Origin: Alphaproteobacteria bacterium
GTDB taxonomy: Bacteria; Pseudomonadota; Alphaproteobacteria; Rhodobacterales; Rhodobacteraceae
Assembly (NCBI GenBank): GCA_030424645.1
Contig: JAUHWP010000003.1
Coordinates: forward strand, 1 to 64,000
DNA: 64,000 nucleotides
Direction of reading: 5' to 3'
The notes under the pieces: generated by a model
The model's input: the letters and a program-made list of their open reading frames with translations, nothing else
Database searches by the model: none
Told to the model about the DNA's origin: nothing
Position numbers and translations under genes: made by a program
Shown here: one piece after another, positions 39,001 through 46,451 of the stretch
How positions within the stretch are numbered: position 1 is the first letter of the stretch
Layout: every line of letters begins with the position of its first letter

Positions 39001-39694
39001 TGGTGATCTGCGCGCCGCGCAGGGACAGGCTTGCCGGTTCGACCCGGCCAGACAGGACCGGCGCCAGCAACAGCGATCCTTCAACCGCGTTCAGCCGCCC
39101 GATCTCAAGCCCCGTTTCATCGCGCACCCCAAGATCGACCAGCCGCAAGCGGGGCAATCCCGTCCGCGTCAACCCCAGTTCGACCTGCGACAGTGACAGC
39201 TTCACCCGGTTTGTCCGGCTGTTGATCTGTTGCTCGATCTGTTCGGTCGCCCATTTCGGCAAGACGAAAACATGCCCCGTGACCGACATCGACAACAGCG
39301 CCAGAAACACCGCCGCAAGGGCAATCATCACGAAGGACCAGATGCCGAAATGCCATTTCAGCCGCTTGCGGCGGCGGGCGCGCAGTTCGGGTGGCACCTC
39401 GTGCTTTTCCAACCCGTTGGTTTTCTTCCGCCCCGGGAAGCGGGCCGTGGCGACAAGCGCGCTGGACGCTTCTGTTGCATCCTCTTCCGGCGGTATCGGG
39501 GCATCGTCGACCGCCGCCGCATCCCCGCCACCATCGTTCCTGGTATCGGAGTCCTTGAGGTCCACCTCGTCCTGCCCGGCGTGCTCTGGTGCCGGTTCGA
39601 CCCGTTCGTCAGACGCTGACGGCAGGTCGCCATCGCAGACAGGGCGCGCATCGTCTGCGTCCTCTTGTTCTGTTGGCTTGTCGTCTTTGGTCAT
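36068..39694 (-). CDS. Giant AsmA/YhdP-like inner-membrane protein
   Basis: A 1208-residue protein. Residues 1 to about 95 are acidic and low-complexity (cytoplasmic), followed by a basic ARRRKRLKWH stretch, one transmembrane helix (about residues 117-138) and a long periplasmic region rich in beta-strand repeats typical of DUF3971/AsmA-C family proteins. The C-terminal segment (FTDVDARFRLDPDKVTVYEGAATG...GYYFLGSGQMDMQGVISPFYVVN) is the conserved AsmA-like end. Relatives such as YhdP and TamB act in lipid transport to the outer membrane, so an envelope role is likely. The start at 39694 (MTKDDKP) was chosen over an upstream in-frame codon. Confidence 0.82.
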   Translation of the reverse strand: MTKDDKPTEQEDADDARPVCDGDLPSASDERVEPAPEHAGQDEVDLKDSDTRNDGGGDAAAVDDAPIPPEEDATEASSALVATARFPGRKKTNGLEKHEVPPELRARRRKRLKWHFGIWSFVMIALAAVFLALLSMSVTGHVFVLPKWATEQIEQQINSRTNRVKLSLSQVELGLTRTGLPRLRLVDLGVRDETGLEIGRLNAVEGSLLLAPVLSGRVEPASLSLRGAQITIRRSRDGSFDLSLGQGVGASGDLASVLDRIDAVFTTGILSNTDSIDATNLTITLEDARSGRLWQVTDGGLSVTQTDTAVDMTLSFDVFNQTEELAETVLGFRSVKGSSSARLTATFQNARARDIAAQTPLLTFLGLVDAPISGALRTVIDDTGQVSGLAGTLKFGAGSLSPDPAAKPVKFTGGKVYLDYDPERERMNFAQASVQSDWGEIQADGHSYLRGWSGGWPTELLGQLNVTHARVSPPDMFEKPLVLGQGSADFRLSLNPFRVDVGQFAITHDDALATGTARIGIGSDGWSVAIDAAADHVSPDQVTAFWPLTNGIRTRAWARDNVTRGSFTDVTVAWRKDQGHPAHTALSAAFQGVTVRAVKEMVPIENASGQFTIDGRRLVVTADRGVLRPLDRQGKVAGVLDASGTSFVIPQMARRPEDPDAPRPPVPAWVDLSVSGPLKAALHLLDDKPFRIFRDAPEGAIGPDMASGRVALGGRIDIAMQPKTPRSAIDYRLAGTLSSVRSETIVNGRLLELPLADLAVSREGVSITGQGRLSGVPVTGEWAQAFDDGKSTGQSTVTGEMTLNQEFLDAFSIGLPEGSVTGSTRSTYEITLERGEAPRIALEAALDGIGLSIPPLGWSKSQGSNGQLTVTGKLGPVPVIENLTLRAPGLDANGSVILAEGGGLVAAQFDRVTLGGWLDAPVTLTGRGPGQPVSVTVKGGTVDMRKATLGSGGSGGSGQAVPISLLLDRLIISQGISITGFEGDFTRAGGGLNGTFRGQIGGGPAIRGTAAPQPKGTAFRLTSKDAGGVLRAAGVLKSARKGDLELILAPGGSKGVYDGSLKIKNIDVHDAPAMAELLSAISVVGLLQQLGGQGIPFTDVDARFRLDPDKVTVYEGAATGHSMGISMDGYYFLGSGQMDMQGVISPFYVVNSAGRIFARKGEGLVGFNYTLKGTASDPQVGVNPLSLFTPGFFRDIFRRNPLPRPQGQ

Positions 39695-39811
39695 ACAGAT
39701 CGCCCAGATGCCGATTGGCCGCGTGGCCTCGTGCCTTTCATCCTGCTGCGAAACGGCATAGAAGGAAAGTTCGGGAAACACTAGTGACTCAGCGCGGAGA
39801 ATGCCAAGACG

Positions 39812-40294
39812 ATGACCGATAACATGCTGAAGACAGGCGATAATGCGCCGGATTTCACCCTTCCGCAGGACGGTGGCGCACCGGTAACATTGTCCGGCCT
39901 CGCCCCGGCGCCGGTGGTGCTGTATTTCTATCCCAAGGACAACACGCCCGGTTGCACCACAGAAGCTTTGGATTTCTCGGCCCTGCTGCCGGAGTTTCGC
40001 GCCCTTGGCGCGCAGGTCTTCGGTATCTCAAAAGACAGCCTGAAGAAGCACGAGAACTTCCGCACCAAGCAAGACCTCAGCGTGCCGCTGCTGTCGGATG
40101 CAGAAGGCGATGTGTGCGAGCGTTACGGCGTGTGGGGCGAGAAAAAGAACTATGGCCGCACCTATATGGGGATCACCCGCGCCACGTTCCTGATCGGGCC
40201 GGATGGCAAGATCGCGCAGGTCTGGAACAAGGTGAAAGTGAAGGGCCACGCGGACGAGGTTCTGGCCGCCACCCGCGATCTGGCCGGTTCATGA
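39812..40294 (+). CDS. bcp: Thioredoxin-dependent peroxiredoxin (Bcp/PrxQ type)
   Basis: A 160-residue peroxiredoxin reducing hydroperoxides. The peroxidatic cysteine sits in YPKDNTPGCTTEALDFS at about residue 49. The resolving cysteine found five residues later in E. coli Bcp is replaced (Leu in TEAL), and the only other cysteine is in DVCERYG, so the catalytic cycle is probably 1-Cys-like or uses an unusual partner. The ATG at 39812 is used; an internal ATG four codons on is possible. Its stop overlaps the DUF455 start (ATGA), coupling the two. Confidence 0.92.
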   Translation: MTDNMLKTGDNAPDFTLPQDGGAPVTLSGLAPAPVVLYFYPKDNTPGCTTEALDFSALLPEFRALGAQVFGISKDSLKKHENFRTKQDLSVPLLSDAEGDVCERYGVWGEKKNYGRTYMGITRATFLIGPDGKIAQVWNKVKVKGHADEVLAATRDLAGS

Positions 40295-41163
40295 CGGCCC
40301 TGTCGCGCCCTCTGTCACAGATGGCGGATGCGGTCCTGCGCACGGCCGATGGGCGTGCCAAGACCGCGTTGTCGCGCAGATACGCCGCCGAATGGGTCGC
40401 GGCGCGCGCGGACGGCGCCATTACCGCCCCGCTTGAGGATCGCGACCGGATCATCGGCACCGCCACCCCGCCCGACTTTCCCGCCCGGCCCGACCGGCCC
40501 GAACTGAAAGACCCCCGCGATGTGCCCCGCCGCCGCCCCGGCAGACGCGAGGGGCAGATCGCGCTTCTGCACGCCGTGGCGCATATCGAACTGAACGCCG
40601 TGGACCTGCACTGGGACATCATCGCGCGCTTCACCGACACGCCGATGCCGCTGGGCTTCTATGATGACTGGGTCAAGGCCGCAGACGAGGAATCAAAGCA
40701 TTTCAATCTGGTAAGCGACTGCCTTGAAGCGCTGGGCAGCCATTATGGTGCATTGGCCGCCCATGCGGGTATGTGGCGGGCGGCGGAAGATACGGCCAGC
40801 GATCTGCTGGGGCGGCTTGCCGTCGTGCCGATGGTGCTTGAGGCCCGCGGGCTGGACGTCACCCCCGGTATGATCGGGATCTTCCGCAAGGCAAAGCTTG
40901 ACGACACGGTGGCCGCGCTTGAAGTGATCTATGCCGAGGAAGTCGGGCATGTGGCCTATGGCTCAAAGTGGTTCCACTTCCTGTGCGGGCGGCACGAGCT
41001 TGATCCGAAAGAGACATTCCATGGTCTCGTGCGCCGCTATTTCCACGGTGCGCTGAAGCCCCCCTTCAACGAAGAAAAACGTGCCGAGGCCGGGTTGCCG
41101 CCGGATTTCTATTGGCCGCTGGCCGAAAAAACCCCGGCACAATCGCGCGGAACGCCAGAGTGA
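40291..41163 (+). CDS. DUF455 ferritin-like domain protein
   Basis: A 290-residue protein of the DUF455 family with a ferritin-like helical bundle. Probable metal ligands are in AHIELNAVDLHWD (Glu and His), ADEESKHFNL (E-x-x-H), LEARGLDVTP, and AEEVGHVAYG (E-x-x-H), which is the di-iron carboxylate pattern. The N-terminal part (about residues 1-90) is variable and Arg/Pro-rich. It is translationally coupled to the peroxiredoxin bcp, so a redox or iron-related role is plausible but unproven. The enzymatic reaction is unknown. Confidence 0.87.
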   Translation: MTALSRPLSQMADAVLRTADGRAKTALSRRYAAEWVAARADGAITAPLEDRDRIIGTATPPDFPARPDRPELKDPRDVPRRRPGRREGQIALLHAVAHIELNAVDLHWDIIARFTDTPMPLGFYDDWVKAADEESKHFNLVSDCLEALGSHYGALAAHAGMWRAAEDTASDLLGRLAVVPMVLEARGLDVTPGMIGIFRKAKLDDTVAALEVIYAEEVGHVAYGSKWFHFLCGRHELDPKETFHGLVRRYFHGALKPPFNEEKRAEAGLPPDFYWPLAEKTPAQSRGTPE

Positions 41164-41232
41164 ACCCGAGGGAAACGGCGCGCTGCGACGGCACCCGTCG
41201 GCAGAAATTCGCTTGAAACCATGACAATTGTT

Positions 41233-41252
41233 AAGGAATTTCAAAATTCCTT
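41233..41252. other. 20-nt palindrome upstream of the M23 peptidase gene
   Basis: AAGGAATTT-CA-AAATTCCTT is a perfect 9+2+9 inverted repeat, 70 nt after the DUF455 stop and 104 nt before the peptidase start. No T run follows it, so an operator is as likely as a terminator. Confidence 0.45.
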
Positions 41253-41355
41253 GCGTGAATGTGTCACCCACGTTAAGGACCACGGGTCTGCGGGGGGTCG
41301 CCTTTAGAAGCCGGATAACCCAAGGACATGGGATCAAAGGGATGAATTCGGGGCG

Positions 41356-42681
41356 TTGGATTTGCATACCAGCTTGATGAACAAGGTTAATCACCTTTTG
41401 GAACGTGTCTTCCCGGAACAGCGGCTTTTCCTGCGGTCGGAAACGGGCACACGGTTCATCCGACTGTCCCCCCTGACACAGGCGCTTGGCTGGACCGGTT
41501 CGGCGGCTTTCATCGCATGGTCGATCATCGCCACCGCCGTGCTGCTGATGGACTCGATCGGGTCGGGCAACATGCGCGACCAGGCACAGCGCGAGAAACT
41601 GCTTTACGAGCAGCGCCTGCAAACCCTGTCCGAAGAACGCGATGCCCGCGCCGCCGAAGCGGCCGCCGCGCAGGAACGCTTCAACCTTGCCCTCAGCGAG
41701 ATTTCCGAGATGCAAAGCGAATTGCTGGCATCCGAAGAACGCCGCAAGGAGTTTGAAACCGGCATCGGGGTGATCCAGTCCACGCTGCGCCGCACAATGG
41801 GCGAGCGTGACAAGGCCAAGGACAGCCTTGAAACAATGCAGGCCGCCGCTGAACAAGACCAAACCACCGGCGGATCGGGTGCTGCCCCCGCACAGGCCAA
41901 CGCGACGCTGGCCTTCCTGACATCCGAACTGTCGCGCACCGCCGCAGAACGCGATCTTGTGGCACAAAACGCGGTCGAGGCCGAACGCTTCGCGCAAGAC
42001 ATGATCTATGAAGCCCGCCTGCGCGACGAACGCAACGACCAGATTTTCCGCCAGCTTGAGGACGCGGTAACGATCTCTCTGGAACCCCTGGACAAGATGT
42101 TTGCCAAATCCGGCATGTCGGTCGATCACATCCTCGATCAGGTCCGTCGCGGCTATTCGGGTCAGGGTGGTCCGCTGACGCCGCTGATCCTGTCGACCCG
42201 CGGTCAGGCCCCCGACCCCGACGCGGAACGCGCCAACAATATCCTGAGCGAACTGGACAAGATGAACCTGTATCGCATCGCCGCCCAGAAAATGCCGTTC
42301 GGGATGCCGGTGAAGGACAGGTTCCGCTTCACCTCGGGCTTCGGGTCGCGCTGGGGCCGGATGCACAACGGCACTGATTTCGCCGCCCCGATCGGCACCG
42401 CTGTCTATGCCCCCGCCGATGGCGTTGTGATCAGCGCCTCGTGGAGCTCGGGCTATGGTCGGCTTATCAAGATCCAGCACGAATTCGGTATCGAAACGCG
42501 CTATGCCCATCTTTCGCGCATGAACGTGCAAAAGGGACAAAGGGTCTCGCGCGGGGATAGAATTGGTGATATTGGAAACTCCGGGCGGTCGACCGGACCG
42601 CATCTTCACTATGAGGTGCGCGTCGGCGGCAAGCCCATCAACCCGATGGTCTATATCAAGGCAGCAAAAGATGTTCTCTAA
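41356..42681 (+). CDS. M23 family metallopeptidase with coiled coil
   Basis: A 441-residue membrane-anchored cell wall endopeptidase. After a short basic start come one transmembrane helix (about residues 43-65), a long coiled coil (about 70-150 and 180-215) and a C-terminal LytM domain. The zinc ligands are present in MHNGTDFAAP (H-x3-D) and GPHLHYEVRVG (H-x-H), so the enzyme should be active. It would cut peptidoglycan cross-links. I use TTG at 41356, which gives the usual spacing to ERVFPEQRLFLRS; ATG at 41377 is an alternative. The bactofilin gene overlaps its 3' end by 11 nt. Confidence 0.88.
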   Translation: MDLHTSLMNKVNHLLERVFPEQRLFLRSETGTRFIRLSPLTQALGWTGSAAFIAWSIIATAVLLMDSIGSGNMRDQAQREKLLYEQRLQTLSEERDARAAEAAAAQERFNLALSEISEMQSELLASEERRKEFETGIGVIQSTLRRTMGERDKAKDSLETMQAAAEQDQTTGGSGAAPAQANATLAFLTSELSRTAAERDLVAQNAVEAERFAQDMIYEARLRDERNDQIFRQLEDAVTISLEPLDKMFAKSGMSVDHILDQVRRGYSGQGGPLTPLILSTRGQAPDPDAERANNILSELDKMNLYRIAAQKMPFGMPVKDRFRFTSGFGSRWGRMHNGTDFAAPIGTAVYAPADGVVISASWSSGYGRLIKIQHEFGIETRYAHLSRMNVQKGQRVSRGDRIGDIGNSGRSTGPHLHYEVRVGGKPINPMVYIKAAKDVL

Positions 42682-43183
42682 AAGCAGGATCAATGAACCC
42701 GGCCCCAAAGCCGGTGACAAGGAAACCAAAACCGAGGCGAAGGCTGACAAGCCTGCATCCTCCGCCCCGGCCGTTCCGCCCGCACCGTCGTCGGCTGCCC
42801 CGAAGGTCAAGCCGCCCGCATCCACCCTGTCCTCGGACCTGGTGATCAAGGGCGACGTCAAGTCGACCGGCGACATCCTGGTCGAAGGCACGGTGGAAGG
42901 CGACATTCGCGCCCACCAGCTGACCATTGGCGAAACCGCCACCGTGAAGGGTGAGGTCGTCGGCGATGACGTTGTGATCAACGGTCGCATCATTGGCCGC
43001 CTGCGTGGTCTGAAGGTGCGCCTGACCTCGTCGGCCCGTGTGGAAGGCGACATCATCCACAAAACCATCGCCATCGAAAGCGGTGCGCATTTCGAAGGTT
43101 CTGTGCAGCGTCAGGATGACCCGCTGGGCGGTGCCAAACCCGCACCACAAGCCCCGGCCGCGCCGAAATCCGACAACGGCTGA
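42671..43183 (+). CDS. Bactofilin (polymer-forming cytoskeletal protein)
   Basis: A 170-residue bactofilin. The Lys/Pro/Ala-rich N-terminal tail (about residues 1-50) is followed by a right-handed beta-helix core (about 52-145) with repeats such as SSDLVIKGDVKSTGDILVEGTVEGDIRAHQLTIGETATVKGEV and SARVEGDIIHKTIAIESGAHFEG, and a Pro/Ala-rich tail. Bactofilins polymerise without nucleotide and position cell wall enzymes. The start overlaps the M23 peptidase gene by 11 nt, a gene pairing seen in many bacteria, supporting joint action in cell shape. A terminator follows. Confidence 0.93.
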   Translation: MFSKSRINEPGPKAGDKETKTEAKADKPASSAPAVPPAPSSAAPKVKPPASTLSSDLVIKGDVKSTGDILVEGTVEGDIRAHQLTIGETATVKGEVVGDDVVINGRIIGRLRGLKVRLTSSARVEGDIIHKTIAIESGAHFEGSVQRQDDPLGGAKPAPQAPAAPKSDNG

Positions 43184-43207
43184 GCCGGATCGCAGCTTCG
43201 AACGAAC

Positions 43208-43236
43208 AAGGCCGCCCATCGGGCGGCCTTCTATTT
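43208..43236 (+). terminator. Intrinsic terminator after the bactofilin gene
   Basis: AAGGCCGCCC (43208-43217), loop ATC, GGGCGGCCTT (43221-43230), then CTATTTT. Perfect 10-bp stem. Confidence 0.85.
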
Positions 43237-43275
43237 TCAAGCATGGCGTAGGATCCCAATCCTTGCCGCATCTGC

Positions 43276-44064
43276 CTAATCTTCGAAGCTCATGACGCGG
43301 CGATACAGATGCCAAGTGGCGTGGCCCAGGATCGGCAGCACCACGAACAGGCCCAGAAAAAACGGCAGCATCCCGATCAGCATCAGGATCGCGATCACCA
43401 GCCCCCACCCCACCATCGGCACCAGGTTCTGCAAGACCGACTGGAACGAATAAATCATCGCCGTGATGAAATCCAATTCGCGATCCAAAAGCATCGGCAG
43501 GCTGGTGACGGTCAGCGAGAACAGGCAAAAGGCCAACACCGCCCCGACCGCCGTGCCCACGATCAGCATGGTGATCCCGTTCCGGTTCATGAGCGCATCC
43601 TGCCAGTTCGAGGTGATGTTGGTCAGCGGCTCTAGCCCCATGAAGATGGCAAAGACCAGATGGGCCACGAACACCCAGAACATGAAGATCATGATGATCA
43701 CCATGGCGATGGACGGGAACTGCCGATCCTTCTGGTTGAACACCACCCCCAACACCTGCGCCCAGTCCAGCGCCTCTCCGGCCTCAAGGCGTCGGCTGAC
43801 CTCGTAGAGGCCGACAGCGAGGAACGGGGCCAGCAACGGGAAGCCCAACGCGACGGGGATGATCCAGTAACTTTGATCCAGCACGTCAAGCTGCAGATAG
43901 ATCACGATCCCCATGATCACATAAAACCCGGCAAAGAACAGACCGAAGGCCGGCGCGCGCGTGAAATCATGAAGTCCTGCCTTCAACGCGGCGATGATAT
44001 CCGCAAAGCCGATGGTTTCGATGCTTGGGGGCGCAGAGGCCTCCAGGTGAGTTGAGTCAGACAT
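43276..44064 (-). CDS. DUF2189 domain-containing membrane protein
   Basis: A 262-residue integral membrane protein of the DUF2189 family with five or six predicted helices. The N-terminal signature IGFADIIAALKAGLHDFTRAPAFGLFFAGFYVIMG and the VALGFPLLAPFLAVGLYEVSRRLEAGE segment are typical. Conserved aromatic residues near the C-terminus (LGHATWHLYRRVM) complete it. The ATG at 44064 follows GGAGGA; an upstream in-frame start adds only non-homologous residues. Function is unknown. Divergent from the lytic transglycosylase gene. Confidence 0.88.
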   Translation of the reverse strand: MSDSTHLEASAPPSIETIGFADIIAALKAGLHDFTRAPAFGLFFAGFYVIMGIVIYLQLDVLDQSYWIIPVALGFPLLAPFLAVGLYEVSRRLEAGEALDWAQVLGVVFNQKDRQFPSIAMVIIMIFMFWVFVAHLVFAIFMGLEPLTNITSNWQDALMNRNGITMLIVGTAVGAVLAFCLFSLTVTSLPMLLDRELDFITAMIYSFQSVLQNLVPMVGWGLVIAILMLIGMLPFFLGLFVVLPILGHATWHLYRRVMSFED

Positions 44065-44289
44065 ATCTCCTCCGTCGCCTGTCGTTGCGGGTTCGCGCGC
44101 GTGACATGAGTTTTGCGGCTTGCACATGATCCGTCAAGTTAATGAATGTGTTAAAGTCTTTGCCGGGTCCATGCCCGGTTCATGATTGTCCCCGCACGGC
44201 AAAATTCGTGCTAAGATCGCAACCACACGACCTTTACGGTCGATACACAAGCCATATTATTCGTCACGCCGAACGAAGGAAGTTTCTTC

Positions 44290-45093
44290 ATGTCCGTATT
44301 CAGAACGCTCTCAGCGACGGGATTTATCTTTGCCCTGACCGTCGCGACCGCCACCGCAGCCCCCTGCGGCAACAATGCCAACGGGTTTGAAAGCTGGAAG
44401 GCCGCATTTGCCAAAGACGCAAAGGCCGCCGGGGTCGGCCAACGCGGATTGCAGGCGCTGGCCTCGGCGCGCTATTCGACCTCGACCATCCAGGCCGACC
44501 GCAACCAGAGGTCATTCAAATATTCCCTGTCCAAGTTCATGGCGGTGCGCGGGGCCGACACCATCGTGGCGCAGGGCCGCAAACGCAAGGCGGGCAATCC
44601 GGGGTTCTATCAATCGCTGGAAAAACATTTCGGCGTGCCCGCCGGTGTCCTGCTGGCCATCCACGGGATGGAGACCGGCTTTGGCGGCTTCATGGGCGAC
44701 ACGCCCGTGGTCTCGGCGATCACCACGCTGGCCTATGATTGCCGCCGCCCGCAGTTTTTCACCCCGCACGCCATCGGCGCGCTGAAACTGGTGGATCGCG
44801 GCACGATCACTGCCAACACGCGTGGCGCAAAGCACGGTGAATTGGGTCATACGCAGTTCCTGCCGGGCAATGCCTATACCTATGGCATAGATGCCTCAGG
44901 CGACGGGCGCGTGGACCTTTACAACCTTGCCGATGCGCTGGCCTCGACCGCCAATTTCCTGCGCAAGAAAGGCTGGAAACCCGGCAGGGGCTATCAGGAA
45001 GGTCAGACCAACTTCCGCGTGATCAAGGAATGGAACGCGGCCAGTGTCTATCAGCAGGCGATTGCGATCATGGGCGCGCGGATTGACGGCTGA
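44290..45093 (+). CDS. MltB-like lytic murein transglycosylase
   Basis: A 267-residue secreted enzyme with a signal peptide (about residues 1-23, ending ATATAAP). The transglycosylase domain follows: VGQRGLQALASARYSTSTIQADRNQRSFK, then the catalytic Glu in LLAIHGMETGFGGFMG (about residue 129), GELGHTQFLPGNAYTYGID and LYNLADALASTANFLRKKGWKPGRGY, all typical of MltB. It cleaves peptidoglycan glycan strands to 1,6-anhydro products. It lacks the C-terminal peptidoglycan-binding domain of some relatives. A repeat element (copy B) begins five nt after its stop. Confidence 0.9.
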   Translation: MSVFRTLSATGFIFALTVATATAAPCGNNANGFESWKAAFAKDAKAAGVGQRGLQALASARYSTSTIQADRNQRSFKYSLSKFMAVRGADTIVAQGRKRKAGNPGFYQSLEKHFGVPAGVLLAIHGMETGFGGFMGDTPVVSAITTLAYDCRRPQFFTPHAIGALKLVDRGTITANTRGAKHGELGHTQFLPGNAYTYGIDASGDGRVDLYNLADALASTANFLRKKGWKPGRGYQEGQTNFRVIKEWNAASVYQQAIAIMGARIDG

Positions 45094-45097
45094 TAAC

Positions 45098-45210
45098 AGC
45101 GTTTCGAGATTAAGCTGGATCACAGCTTGATTTCGAAACGCCCACGACATCAATAGGGTCCGAGCGTTTCGAAGTATCGTTGTGCATAAACGACAAATCG
45201 AAACGCTTTA
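45098..45210. repeat. Palindromic double-hairpin repeat element, copy B
   Basis: A 113-nt element between the transglycosylase and prfB genes. It ends with CGAAACGCTTTA, identical to copy A, and begins AGCGTTTCG, lacking the outer TAA of copy A. Two hairpins are formed: GCGTTTCGA (45099-45107) with TCGAAACGC (45133-45141), and GCGTTTCGA (45164-45172) with TCGAAACGC (45198-45206). The loop motif ATCACAG is shared with copy A while the arms differ, with compensating changes that keep pairing. Confidence 0.75.
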
Positions 45211-45231
45211 GTCGTCGGCATTCGCCGCTTG

Positions 45232-46359
45232 TCAGTCGTCGGCATTCGCCTCGGCGCGCGACTTCCCGGCCACATCCTGCGCCAGAACGGCGGCCATGAA
45301 CGCGCCCAGATCGCCGTCCAGAACCCCCTTGGTGTCCGAGGTTTCATGCCCCGTGCGCAGGTCTTTCACCATCTGATAGGGTTGCAGCACGTAAGACCGG
45401 ATCTGGTTGCCCCACCCCGCGTCACCCTTGCTTTCATGGGCTTCATTGATCGCGGCGTTGCGGCGATCCAGTTCCATCTGATACAGCCGCGATTTCAGCG
45501 CCTTCATGGCGATGTCGCGGTTCTGGTGCTGGGACTTCTCGGAACTCGTGGTCACGATACCGGTCGGGATGTGGGTGATCCGCACCGCCGAGTCGGTCGT
45601 GTTCACGTGCTGACCACCGGCACCGGACGAGCGGTAGGTGTCGATGCGGATGTCCGCCGGGTTCACCTCGATCTCGATATTGTCGTCCACCACCGGATAG
45701 ACCCAGACCGAGCTGAAAGAGGTATGCCGCTTGGCAGCCGAGTCATAAGGCGAGATGCGCACCAGACGATGCACGCCGCTTTCCGATTTCAGCCAGCCAT
45801 ACGCATTGTGCCCGGAAATCTTGTAGGCTGCGGATTTGATCCCCGCCTCGTCGCCCGCGCTTTCCGACTGAAGTTCGACCTTATAGCCCTGCTTCTCCGC
45901 CCAGCGGACATACATGCGCGCCAGCATCGACGCCCAGTCGCAGCTTTCCGTGCCGCCCGCGCCAGCGTTGATTTCCAGAAACGTATCGTTCGAGTCCGCT
46001 TCGCCGTCCAGCAGCGCCTCCAACTCGGCGGCGGCGGCTTTTTCGACCAGCCGGGCAATCGCGGCTTCGGCATCCGCGACGACCTCATCATCTTCTTCCA
46101 TTTCACCCAGTTCGATCAGGTCGATATTATCCTGAAGGTCCTGCGCCATGGCCTTGTAACTGTTGACGGAATCCAAAAGCGCCTGACGTTCGCGCATCAG
46201 CTTCTGCGCCCGCTCGGGATCGTTCCACAGGTCCGGGTCTTCGGTCATCGCGTTGAATTCCTCCAACCGATGTTCCGCCGTGTCCCAACCGATCCGCTGA
46301 CGCAACAGCGCCAGAGATTTCTCGATTGCGTCAACGTTGTTCTGAGCCTCTGCCCGCAT
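45232..46359 (-). CDS. prfB: Peptide chain release factor 2
   Basis: A 375-residue class I release factor reading UGA and UAA. GGQ is in [19 protein letters not shown]; the codon-reading region is [20 protein letters not shown], with SPY where E. coli has SPF. The reading frame is continuous from ATG at 46359, so there is no sign of the programmed +1 frameshift that controls RF2 in E. coli. The N-terminus ([26 protein letters not shown]) is the alphaproteobacterial type. Upstream of it lies aglK on the same strand, with 92 nt between. Confidence 0.95.
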   Translation of the reverse strand: MRAEAQNNVDAIEKSLALLRQRIGWDTAEHRLEEFNAMTEDPDLWNDPERAQKLMRERQALLDSVNSYKAMAQDLQDNIDLIELGEMEEDDEVVADAEAAIARLVEKAAAAELEALLDGEADSNDTFLEINAGAGGTESCDWASMLARMYVRWAEKQGYKVELQSESAGDEAGIKSAAYKISGHNAYGWLKSESGVHRLVRISPYDSAAKRHTSFSSVWVYPVVDDNIEIEVNPADIRIDTYRSSGAGGQHVNTTDSAVRITHIPTGIVTTSSEKSQHQNRDIAMKALKSRLYQMELDRRNAAINEAHESKGDAGWGNQIRSYVLQPYQMVKDLRTGHETSDTKGVLDGDLGAFMAAVLAQDVAGKSRAEANADD

Positions 46360-46451
46360 GGGTGCGTCCCTTGTCCGAAAACCTGCCCCCCGCAATATCA
46401 ACAGGGGCGCGGATGGGCAAGACGTGGCCCTCGGGCCGAGACCCTAAAACG

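Noticed and set aside
40963-43074. 703-codon open frame opposite DUF455, M23 and bactofilin genes
   Set aside because: It crosses three well-supported genes on the other strand and encodes no recognisable domain.
44139-44154. TTAA-N8-TTAA resembling a CtrA site
   Set aside because: CtrA sites have a 7-nt spacer; here it is 8, and the rest of the consensus is not met.
45232-46359. Programmed frameshift in prfB
   Set aside because: The frame is continuous from its start to stop with no internal in-frame UGA near the N-terminus.
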